42,243 nucleotides of DNA from Saccoglossus kowalevskii (Eukaryota > Hemichordata > Enteropneusta > Harrimaniidae). How positions within the stretch are numbered: the first letter of the stretch is position 1; each line of letters begins with the position of its first letter. The stretch is from the NCBI RefSeq assembly GCF_000003605.2, contig NW_003130860.1:138385-180627 (forward strand), in the 5' to 3' direction. The notes below the pieces were generated by a model, which saw only the letters and a program-made list of their open reading frames with translations, was not told the DNA's origin and ran no database searches. A program made the translations under genes and the position numbers. This document shows, piece by piece, positions 32,601 to 37,640 of this stretch.

Positions 32601-33898
32601 TCATCCTCGTGTGCATCCCCATGTGCATCCCCATGTGCATCCCCGTGTTCATCCTCTTGTTCATCCCTGTGTGTATCCCCGTGTGCATCCCCATGTGCAT
32701 CCTCGTGTTCATCCCCGTGTGCACCCCCGTGTGCATCTCCGTGTTCATCCCCATGTGCATCCCCGTGTTCATCCCTGTGTGCATCCCCGTGTTCATCCCA
32801 TGTGCATCCTTGTGTGCATCCTCGTGTTCATCCCCGTGTGCATCCCTGTGTGCATCCCCGTGTTCATCCCCTTGTGCATCCCTGTGTGCATCCCTGTGTG
32901 CATCCCCGAGTTCATCCCTGTGTGCATCCCCGTGTTCATCCCTGTATGCATCCCCGTGTTCATCCCTGTGTTCATCCCCATGTGCATCCCCGTGTTCATC
33001 CCTGTGTGCATCCTCGTGTGCATCCTCGTGTTCATCTCCGTGTGCATTCCTGTGTGCATCCCCGTATTCATTCCCGTGTGCATTCCCGTGTTCATCCCCG
33101 TGTGCATTTCCGTGTGCATCCCCGTGTTCATCCCCGTGTTCATCTCCGTGTGCTTCCCCGTGTGCATGCCCATGCTATACGCGTAGTTGATTGTCAAATA
33201 TCTTGCACGATATTTTTATTTTAGAATATAACCTTGTGTTAAAGTCGGCTACATTAGTACTCTGAATTTCATTTTACACGCACGATAGAAACTCTTGTCG
33301 CATTTACAAGAATTCGTATTGCATTATTACAAGCAATAATGGGACATTATATCATACAATCAATACCACTTAACACTATAATGCTTATAATGGATATGGA
33401 ACCAATTTAAGCATCGTTCTTTGGCTGGCGATTGTAGATAGTTCTTACCTCGTTCTTGAATAATGACCTTGTAAGGATTACTGAAATGAATAATAAAACA
33501 ACGAAATGAAGTCATCGTTTGCTGCCTTATGTTGTGTGGTTGTTGCTTTACGCTATGCTATGCTATGCTATGCTATGCTATGCTATGCTATGCTATGCTA
33601 CGCTATGCTACGCTACGCTACGCTACGCTACGCTACGCTACGCTACGCTACGCTACTCTACGCTACGCTACGCTATGCTATGCTATGCTATGCTATGCTA
33701 TGCTATGCTATGCTACGCTACGCCACGCCACACCACGCCACGCCACGCCAAACCAAACTACGTCATGCAATGCCATGCTACATTACGCTATGCTATGCTG
33801 CACAACTAGTTTCTTCTTACCTTTGGGTATTTACTGGCATTGTTGAGGATATTGACACTAATGCTCCTGTTCCATCTTGCAGAGTCACAGTTCTCCAC
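14547..33898 (-). CDS. PDE9A: PDE9A-type high-affinity cGMP phosphodiesterase, 15 exons (joined span)
   Basis: This enzyme hydrolyses 3',5'-cGMP to 5'-GMP. Fifteen minus-strand exons join with matching phases: 33898-33821, 33480-33449, 29064-29002, 28124-28070, 27718-27648, 27270-27189, 21887-21827, 21006-20932, 19654-19568, 19163-18976, 17195-17039, 16213-16097, 15852-15748, 15294-15166 and 14663-14547. The catalytic part carries the metal-site motifs HNFRH and [12 protein letters not shown], then ATDMARH and [11 protein letters not shown]. It also has the PDE9-typical EEYFMQ and the nucleotide-binding glutamine and phenylalanine in AQIGFIKF. It closely follows human PDE9A as I recall it, with no gap or broken frame in the catalytic region. 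The start codon was not found. The C-terminus may continue past 14547. Introns range from about 240 bp to 5.3 kb, and the large ones are filled with tandem arrays and MITEs. Confidence 0.95.
15166..15294 (-). CDS. PDE9A: PDE9A exon with the purine-binding glutamine
   Basis: 43 codons, phase 0 on both sides (acceptor CCCTTTCAG, donor GTACGT). It reads [20 protein letters not shown], then [20 protein letters not shown], then VAK. It is almost identical to vertebrate PDE9A. AQIGFIKF holds the invariant glutamine that binds the guanine ring and the phenylalanine of the hydrophobic clamp. The neighbouring intron, 15295-15747, is AT-rich with no feature seen. Confidence 0.96.
15748..15852 (-). CDS. 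PDE9A: PDE9A exon with [10 protein letters not shown] and EEYFMQ
   Basis: 35 codons, phase 0 both sides (acceptor TTTCTTGCAG, donor GTAACA). It contains [20 protein letters not shown] and CLLEEYFMQ. The aspartate in CCDIS is a metal ligand. The tyrosine in EEYFMQ is characteristic of PDE9 compared with most other PDE families. Confidence 0.97.
16097..16213 (-). CDS. PDE9A: PDE9A exon with LATDMARH
   Basis: 39 codons between acceptor TTTCTATTACAG and donor GTAAGT. It reads [20 protein letters not shown], then [19 protein letters not shown]. One extra residue (a Gly in VENGFNF) separates it from human MENFDYSNEEH. The intron to its left on the transcript (16214-17038) holds nothing recognised apart from a few TTATTTAT runs. 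Confidence 0.96.
16214..17038. other. PDE9A intron, nothing recognised
   Basis: AT-rich intronic sequence. Open stretches here overlap on both strands and lack domains. Confidence 0.5.
17039..17195 (-). CDS. PDE9A: PDE9A exon YQINAR to KRIRQ
   Basis: 157 nt: one base completing Thr, then 52 codons (acceptor GTTTCTGTAG, donor GTGAGT). It reads [20 protein letters not shown], then [20 protein letters not shown], then [20 protein letters not shown] is the conserved helix after the metal site. Identity to vertebrate PDE9A is very high except at VDAD. Confidence 0.97.
17445..17607. mobile_element. MITE family B, copy 1
   Basis: 163 bp between TTAA at 17445 and 17604. The inverted ends are TTAAAGCGGGGAAGTCGTCA and, in reverse complement, TTAAAGCGGTAGAGTCGTCA. 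The interior carries GTGTCATTGTTTACAAACAA, CCATGAGCCTTTGCGTT and CGCTTGGGACTCAATTC. It lies in the PDE9A intron next to the exon at 17195. No transposase. Confidence 0.92.
17608..18354. other. PDE9A intron with a pair of exact 18-bp palindromes
   Basis: TTTATAAATATTTATAAA occurs at 17771-17788 and again at 17899-17916, framing a 146-bp segment that might be a small foldback element. The rest of the stretch is AT-rich with no recognised feature. Confidence 0.5.
18355..18975. repeat. 82-bp tandem array of two ~41-bp half-units, abutting a splice donor
   Basis: CTGTGCCATACATGTCAACT recurs at 18391, 18473, 18555, 18726, 18808 and 18890, mostly 82 bp apart. One diverged stretch lies near 18590-18660. 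Each unit has two related halves, both carrying AATCAGATTATTCGTTTCT. One continues GTGCCATACATG and the other ATTTACGTGTGTCGCG. Many halves contain CCAATCAGA. The last half-unit ends in TTTCTACTCAC, which in reverse is the donor GTGAGTAGAAA of the exon at 18976. Confidence 0.93.
18976..19163 (-). CDS. PDE9A: PDE9A exon with both HD-type metal motifs
   Basis: 188 nt: 62 codons plus two bases of the next Thr (acceptor TTCATTGTTACAG, donor GTGAGT). It reads [20 protein letters not shown], then [20 protein letters not shown], then [16 protein letters not shown] and HDLDH supply the histidines and aspartate that bind zinc and magnesium. The first motif also supplies the general acid. Its donor falls in the final repeat unit of the adjacent 82-bp array. 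Confidence 0.98.
19164..19567. other. PDE9A intron, nothing recognised
   Basis: Short intron with GCGCCCTCTAG and AGAGGGCG strings at 19251 and 19441 that are inverted relative to each other. No other feature was seen. Confidence 0.5.
19568..19654 (-). CDS. PDE9A: PDE9A exon [15 protein letters not shown]
   Basis: 29 codons, phase 0 both sides (acceptor TTTGTATTTTAG, donor GTAAGT). It reads [20 protein letters not shown], then NPIVLKRWL. It matches the human stretch beginning MLSCLEHMYHDLGLV, at the start of the catalytic domain. Confidence 0.95.
19853..20054. mobile_element. Mariner-like MITE family C, copy 2
   Basis: 202 bp with inverted ends TACTGTAAAATACTTTATTT and (reverse) TACTGTAAAATATTTTAGCT, each bounded by TA. 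The interior aligns with 3586-3779. TA flanks and short imperfect inverted repeats suggest a Tc1/mariner-dependent element. It is intronic in the PDE9A-like gene. Confidence 0.85.
20055..20931. other. PDE9A intron with a GC- and CpG-richer patch
   Basis: About 20320-20690 is clearly richer in CpG than the surroundings (for example CACGCGCCGTATACCGG and GGAACGCGGAACGCCGG). It has an open plus-strand stretch of 64 codons without a recognisable domain. It could be an old mobile element or an internal promoter. There is no firm call. Confidence 0.4.
20932..21006 (-). CDS. PDE9A: PDE9A exon [14 protein letters not shown]
   Basis: 25 codons, phase 0 both sides (acceptor GGGCTTGCTTAG, donor GTGAGT). 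It reads [20 protein letters not shown], then WESNE. It aligns with human KPTFDVWLWEPNE, just before the catalytic core. Confidence 0.94.
21007..21826. other. PDE9A intron, nothing recognised
   Basis: Intronic sequence with a run of G (GGGGGGG) near 21151. No repeat copy or exon was identified. Confidence 0.5.
21827..21887 (-). CDS. PDE9A: PDE9A exon [13 protein letters not shown]
   Basis: 61 nt: one base completing Asn, then 20 codons, [20 protein letters not shown] (acceptor ACTCCTGCAG, donor GTAAGA). It aligns with the human linker containing KKLTPRRDVPTYPK. An in-frame ATG exists inside, but the upstream exon joins in phase, so it is not taken as a start. Confidence 0.92.
22018..22181. 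mobile_element. MITE family B, copy 2
   Basis: 164 bp between TTAA at 22018 and 22178. The inverted ends are TTAAAGCGAGGGAGTTGTCA and (reverse) TTAAAGCACAGGGGTCGTCA. It has the same interior order as copy 1. It begins only about 130 bp from the splice acceptor of the exon at 21887. Confidence 0.92.
22380..23771. repeat. 42-bp AT-rich satellite built on a 21-bp monomer
   Basis: About 33 copies of a 42-bp unit made of two related 21-mers: AAGCATAATAAATATACTAC+G and AAGCGTGGTAAATATACCAC+C. In many units the second contains a perfect hairpin, GTGGTA-AATA-TACCAC. Because 21 is divisible by three, long frames stay open on both strands (up to 227 codons). They translate only as seven-residue repetition and are not genes. 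A segment of about 320-350 bp, including the odd TATATTCGAAGTGTGATCGA variant (near 23224 and 23565), appears twice. The array lies in the largest PDE9A intron (21888-27188). Confidence 0.96.
23775..23797. repeat. (AC)n microsatellite
   Basis: About eleven AC dinucleotides, directly next to the end of the 42-bp satellite. Confidence 0.95.
23798..26012. other. Large PDE9A intron, mostly unrecognised
   Basis: No exon was recognised. TGCGCATGCGCG at 24283-24294 fits the palindromic NRF-1 consensus and is followed by ATTTGCAT (octamer) at 24300-24307. A hairpin, CTGTGG-cttgatag-CCACCACAG-like, lies near 24591. An 86-codon plus-strand open stretch at 24847-25107 has no domain signature. Confidence 0.4.
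26013..26177. mobile_element. MITE family B, copy 3 (most consensus-like)
   Basis: 165 bp between TTAA at 26013 and 26174. The ends are TTAAAGCGGGAGAGTCGTCA and (reverse) TTAAAGCGAGATGGTCGTCA. Both ends continue into CACCTG. The left end then reads CGCATGCGTCAGATGGCCAT. It is intronic in the PDE9A-like gene. Confidence 0.94.
26178..27188. other. PDE9A intron with a CpG-richer unknown segment
   Basis: GTCGCGTGAGTTGCGCCCTC near 26440 also occurs at about 27352, on the far side of the exon at 27189-27270. This suggests two fragments of one unnamed dispersed repeat. Plus-strand open stretches at 26445-26938 have no recognised domain. Confidence 0.45.
27189..27270 (-). CDS. PDE9A: PDE9A exon [12 protein letters not shown]
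   Basis: 82 nt: two bases, 26 codons, two bases (acceptor GTTTCTTCACAG, donor GTAAGT). It reads [20 protein letters not shown], then QILAAK. It matches human EGLKVVEIEKCKSDIKKM. The heptad-like hydrophobic spacing fits the helical linker that supports dimerisation. Confidence 0.94.
27648..27718 (-). CDS. PDE9A: PDE9A exon [11 protein letters not shown]
   Basis: 71 nt: one base, 23 codons, one base (acceptor CTATCTTTCCGCTAG, donor GTAAGT). It reads [20 protein letters not shown], then RVE. It aligns with human AFKINELKAEVANHLAVLEK. The overhang G joins TG of the next exon to give Val. Confidence 0.94.
28070..28124 (-). CDS. PDE9A: PDE9A exon [16 protein letters not shown]
   Basis: 55 nt: two bases, 17 codons, two bases (acceptor TGTTTCATTTTAG, donor GTAAGG). 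It reads [17 protein letters not shown] and matches human EELIQSVLAQVAEQFSR. Confidence 0.93.
28125..29001. other. PDE9A intron, nothing firm
   Basis: Contains a perfect 8-bp inverted repeat, GATCTCAC-gacacat-GTGAGATC, near 28264. No exon was seen. Confidence 0.45.
29002..29064 (-). CDS. PDE9A: PDE9A exon, low-conservation N-terminal linker
   Basis: 63 nt: two bases, 20 codons, one base (acceptor GGATTTTTATTTCAG, donor GTGAGA). It reads [20 protein letters not shown], a polar and probably disordered stretch with no clear human match. It is accepted because both junctions are strong and its phases fit the exons on each side (G+AG gives Glu, G+GT gives Gly). The same position is variably spliced in vertebrate PDE9A. 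Confidence 0.78.
   Translation of the reverse strand, partial: SRIGQGTMSLTRTLVKCKMT
29065..30309. other. PDE9A intron before the minisatellite
   Basis: A short direct duplication, CGGTTTAACTACARCGCCCC, lies at about 29458 and 29485. A bulged hairpin with arms CACCGTATTCGT and ACGAATACACGGTG spans 29899-29929. No exon was recognised. Confidence 0.5.
30310..33176. repeat. 2.9-kb 12-bp minisatellite with false open frames
   Basis: About 240 units of a 12-bp motif: TGCATCCCCGTG alternating with TTCATCCCCGTG, with variants CCCTGTG, CCCCATG, CCTCGTG and CACCGTG. Rare 11-bp units shift the register, for example near 31508, 31724 and 32794. Since 12 is a multiple of three and the unit lacks stops, all plus frames and two minus frames stay open for hundreds of codons (one frame for 958). 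These read as [26 protein letters not shown] or MHTG/MNTG. They should not be annotated as proteins: no splice context or non-repetitive domain accompanies them, and the array sits inside the PDE9A intron 29065-33448. Confidence 0.97.
33449..33480 (-). CDS. PDE9A: PDE9A micro-exon [10 protein letters not shown]
   Basis: 32 nt: one base, ten codons ([10 protein letters not shown]), one base. The acceptor is TTCATTTCAG and the donor GTAAGA. It aligns with human TPYKVRPVAIK. AG+T joins it to the preceding exon as Ser. It is short, but both splice sites and both phases fit. Confidence 0.87.
33549..33800. repeat. (GCTAT)n/(GCTAC)n/(GCCAC)n pentanucleotide block
   Basis: About fifty 5-bp units. 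Runs of GCTAT give way to GCTAC, return to GCTAT, and end in GCCAC/GCCAA near 33721-33760, then decay. The block fills about three quarters of the 340-bp intron between the PDE9A exons at 33821 and 33480, ending about 20 bp from the donor. Three plus frames stay open through it only because 15 bp of the repeat contain no stop. Confidence 0.96.
33821..33898 (-). CDS. PDE9A: PDE9A exon [18 protein letters not shown]
   Basis: 78 nt: one base, 25 codons, two bases (acceptor TTTTGTTACAACTAG, donor GTAAGA). It reads [20 protein letters not shown], then PVNTQ. It corresponds to the human N-terminal segment [20 protein letters not shown]. This is the most 5' exon I am confident of. Confidence 0.86.
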
Positions 33899-35351
33899 CT
33901 AGTTGTAACAAAATAAATAAATAATTAATTAATTAACAAATCAAGTATACGAATATTACATTAGGTACAAGTAACTAGTTGTACAATTATCTATTTAACA
34001 ATCTTATATACAGGACATTGGACGCATGAGTTATTTCGTTCTGTTATCAGCGTCTTACTGGTCAACCCATTATGTTATCTAGGTACGTCGGACAAAAGAA
34101 GGGGAGGTGCCCGGGGGCTCACTTGTATCATTGCGAGACATCAACTTTTGGTGAAAATCATGGTCTGGGGACCAAACAAATTTGCAAGAAAACCCCGACC
34201 CAACAAACAAATTTCGAGAAAAACTCAACTTTATTACGTGTTCACTAGTTCTAAATCCATGCCACATACCACACATTATAAAGGCGGCAAAAATATTACC
34301 CCTTTGAGAGAGATAAGGGTGGGACCAACGATGTAGCTCGTCCATATCACCCCTTAACAATTGAGAAGCAATAGAGAGTATTGGCGGTTGTACACGTGGT
34401 TTCAAGATGGAAAGCGGTAGTACAATTTGAATTCCAAATGTGACGGCGTTTGCAATCATGTTTGCAAGTAGACCACTCCCACAGAGAAATGAAACCGCAA
34501 ACTAAATACCGCCATCATTGGGCTATTTTTATAACAAATACAATTAATGTTCATGACTGTGAGAATCAAAGAGTGGAAAAAATATTTTCTCACGATTTAA
34601 TTATTGAAAATTATGGACATAAAAACGAAAACGTTAACAATTAGTTGCATCACCAAGTCAACGCATCCGTAACCTTGGTAACATTTGTACGAAATGACAA
34701 CATACTATGCAAGTTTTCACAATTATCTCAATTATCTCCATGGCAACTGAATATAAAGAGTGAAGAATGAAGGAGCCAGTTTCAAATTCCCTGGATGCGT
34801 CGCTTCACGCAGATCCGGGAAATATCATTTCACGGAACTTTGTTTGCCACCCATAATTCATCGCGATCATTTAATGTAGTAGTAGGGAAGTCTATTTGGC
34901 GCAAATTTGATCAAATATCATTAAAAGAAAAGCAAATTTGTTCAACGTTCCCTCAAGTTCCCATATACCGCGCGATTTCACGAATGCTACGAACTCCCAT
35001 AGTTGTTGTTTTTTCGCGGTGAAGTGAACCGTAAAGTACATAATGTCACAGTACTATTGTTGCATCTTAATTAGCAATTATTTTTTCAAAATAGAAAGTG
35101 AACAAAACGCGGCGCCTAGCGATGTCTCTAAAATTGAGGGAACGTTTTAGAGTACTTTTTCAAGTGAAATGTTGGCAGTAAAATGCATTACTATACATTC
35201 TTAACCCCGGATTCGTACTTTCACTAACATGTTATCACACGTGTCTTGTAAAAATGTGCGCGTCACAGCTTTAGACTGAAAAAGAAAAAGTCAAAAAAAG
35301 TCACAGATTTGAAACGACAATTTTACAATAATAACAAGAAAGCCACAAGAG
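33899..35351. other. PDE9A intron or upstream region, unassigned repeat-like stretch
   Basis: About 34080-34460 is less AT-rich and open on the minus strand for 126 codons (SPDHDFHQKLMSRNDTSEPP within it). It looks like a degraded dispersed repeat rather than an exon, since no splice pair fits the PDE9A phase. The remainder is AT-rich with no feature seen. Confidence 0.4.
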
Positions 35352-35938
35352 AAGAGAGCTCTCCGAAATCTTTATTAAAACCACTGGCTGAACGCTCATA
35401 TCTGCAATAGTGCTCCAGATATGGTAGTTATGCATTCTTGATAAGGTCGCACGATATAATGGTTATTAAATATGTTAATCAGATCATGAGCCCTGTATTT
35501 TCGAAAAATACCTTGACGAATGTTTATCTGCAATAGCATAGTATTTGAATGATGTCACATGGTCTGTAATGCTCTAGATATAACAGTTATTCATTTTTAA
35601 ATGGATCACGTGATTATTATGGTCATAAGGTAATTGAACATGTTGAATATTTTCAAAAAAGCCCTGGACGAAAGTCACTATCTGAAATAGTGCTGGAAGT
35701 ATGATAGTTATATAGTTTTAATGATGTCATCTGACCATATATGGTCATTAAATATGTTGATCAGATCTAGTCTATCTCTAATATATCACTGTGCGAATGT
35801 CTCCGCTATCTGCAACAGTGCCCTCACTATGACTACATACGGGCATACACAGACATACGGACGAACGTACGGACGGGTGCTGGTGACCACTATATCCCCG
35901 CCTACACAACATGCCGGGGATAATAAAAAAAAATGAGT
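35352..35938 (+). repeat. Diverged ~130-150-bp repeat with hairpin and poly-A end
   Basis: Blocks beginning TCTGCAATAGTGC recur at about 35401, 35527, 35680 and 35809. They are followed by TAGTTAT and GGTCATTAAATATGTTGATC-like strings. After the last block come ACATACGGACGAACGTACGG, an 8-bp hairpin TATCCCCG/CGGGGATA (35893-35900 with 35915-35922) and a run of A. The hairpin plus A-tail suggests a retroposed 3' end. The family is unknown. Confidence 0.6.
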
Positions 35939-36561
35939 GCGCTTCGATTTTGAAAACAATTTTTTTTTGGCCTAATTATAGATATGTAAAAGGTCCCCTA
36001 ATATGTTTACAATTATTATGCCTGTAGCACATCTAACGCATGTACGTCTAATAATGAAATATTCCCAGAGAAATTAATTTTTCTAGTTTCTTTCGATAAA
36101 TAGAAGAAATGTCAAGAGTCTGCAAGCCTGAAGCTGCAAGGAATGCTGCGCCTTACACAAACGCCATTCAAGACAAATTAAAAATATCAAAACATATTAC
36201 TGTTGTTCCTGTGACACTCAAATTTTTTTTTTAGAAAGTTCTGACATTTTGAAGATTTGTAGTGTAGCAATCAGTTTTCAGCAACGAACTGTTTTTTTGG
36301 AAGGGCAGTAGATCCCTCCTATTCGTAAACCGGTCACTCCAAAAGCCTATCCTACAAACCCGGCAACATGAGCTTCTACACTCTGGGCATGTTAGTTGTT
36401 TTCGATCACTTCGCTTATCATGATGATGAACGCTGACGGCAATACTAATACCGAGATTAAAGGGAACCGTGACTATTGTGCCATTAATATACCACCCCCA
36501 TACAAGCATACATACATACATACAGCCCGGAATATATGCGACATTCAAGTCACTATACGTT
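35939..36561. other. Spacer, nothing firm
   Basis: Includes a small (CATA)n run at about 36504-36524. The minus-strand open stretch of 105 codons here has no domain and is probably chance. Confidence 0.45.
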
Positions 36562-37640
36562 ACTACATTAATGCCTAACTATAAATGTACTACGAGTAAC
36601 ATCTCGCCATACGCCTAATTACGAAGCTAGTAACATCTCTGCAGTGTTACACTCACCATACGCCTAATTACGATGCTAGTAACAACTCGACAGTGTTACA
36701 TTCGCCATACGCCTAACTACTATGCTAGTAATATCTCTGCAGTGTTACACTCACCATACGCCTAACTACGATGCTAGTAACATCTCGACAATATTACATT
36801 CGCCATACGCCTAACTACGATGCTAGTAACATCTCTGCAGTGTTACATTCGCCATACGCCTAACTACGATGCTAGTAACATCTCGACAGTGTTACATTCG
36901 CCATACGCCTAACTACGATGCTAGTAACATCTCGACAATATTACATTCGCCATACGCATAATTGCGATGCTAGTAACATCTCTGCAGTGTTACACTCACC
37001 ATACGCCTAACTACGATGCTAGTAACATCTCGGCATTGTTACATTCGCCATACGCCTAACTACGATGCTAGTAACATCTCGACAATATTACATTCGCCAT
37101 ACGCATAATTGCGATGCTAGTAACATCTCTGCAGTGTTACACTCACCATACGCCTAACTACGATGCTAGTAACATCTCGACAGTGTTACATTCGCCATAC
37201 GCCTAACTACGATGCTAGTAACATCTCGACAATATTACATTCGCCATACGCATAATTGCGATGCTAGTAACATCTCTGCAGTGTTACACTCACCATACGC
37301 CTAACTACGATGCTAGTAACATCTCGACAGTGTTACATTCGCCATACGCCTAACTACGATGCTAGTAACATCTCTGCAGTGTTACATTCACCATACGCCT
37401 AACTACGATGCTAGTAACATCTCGACAGTGTTACACTCACCATACGCCTAATTACGATGCTAGTAACATCTCTGCAGTGTTACACTCACCATACGCCTAA
37501 TTACGATGCTAGTAACAACTCGACAGTGCTACATTCGCCATACGCCTAACTACGATGCTAGTAACATCTCGGCATTGTTAAACACACCATACGCCTAACT
37601 ACGATGCTAGTAATAACTCTGCATTGTCCGTGGTGTTTCA
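36562..37640. repeat. 49-bp satellite with 147-bp higher-order repeat
   Basis: Twenty monomers start exactly 49 bp apart from 36608 to 37588, for example CATACGCCTAACTACGATGC plus TAGTAACATC and a variable 19-bp tail. Three tail/head types alternate as a trimer between 36853 and 37342: CTCGACAGTG, then CTCGACAATA, then the type with CATAATTGCG and CTCTGCAGTG. The edges (before 36608 and after 37590) are diverged monomers. Confidence 0.96.

Noticed and set aside
30310-33186. A 958-codon plus-strand frame and several other long frames as giant Cys/His/Pro or Met/His proteins
   Set aside because: They are pure translations of a 12-bp repeat in several frames at once, with no unique domain and no splice context, and they sit inside a PDE9A intron.
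33506-33916. Cys/Tyr/Met/Leu repeat protein across the pentanucleotide block
   Set aside because: Three frames are equally open because the 5-bp repeat has no stop. The region is a short intron of the PDE9A-like gene.
34079-34459. 126-codon minus-strand frame as another PDE9A exon or transposon protein
   Set aside because: No junction pair gives the required phase and the translation resembles no family I know. Probably a degraded dispersed repeat.
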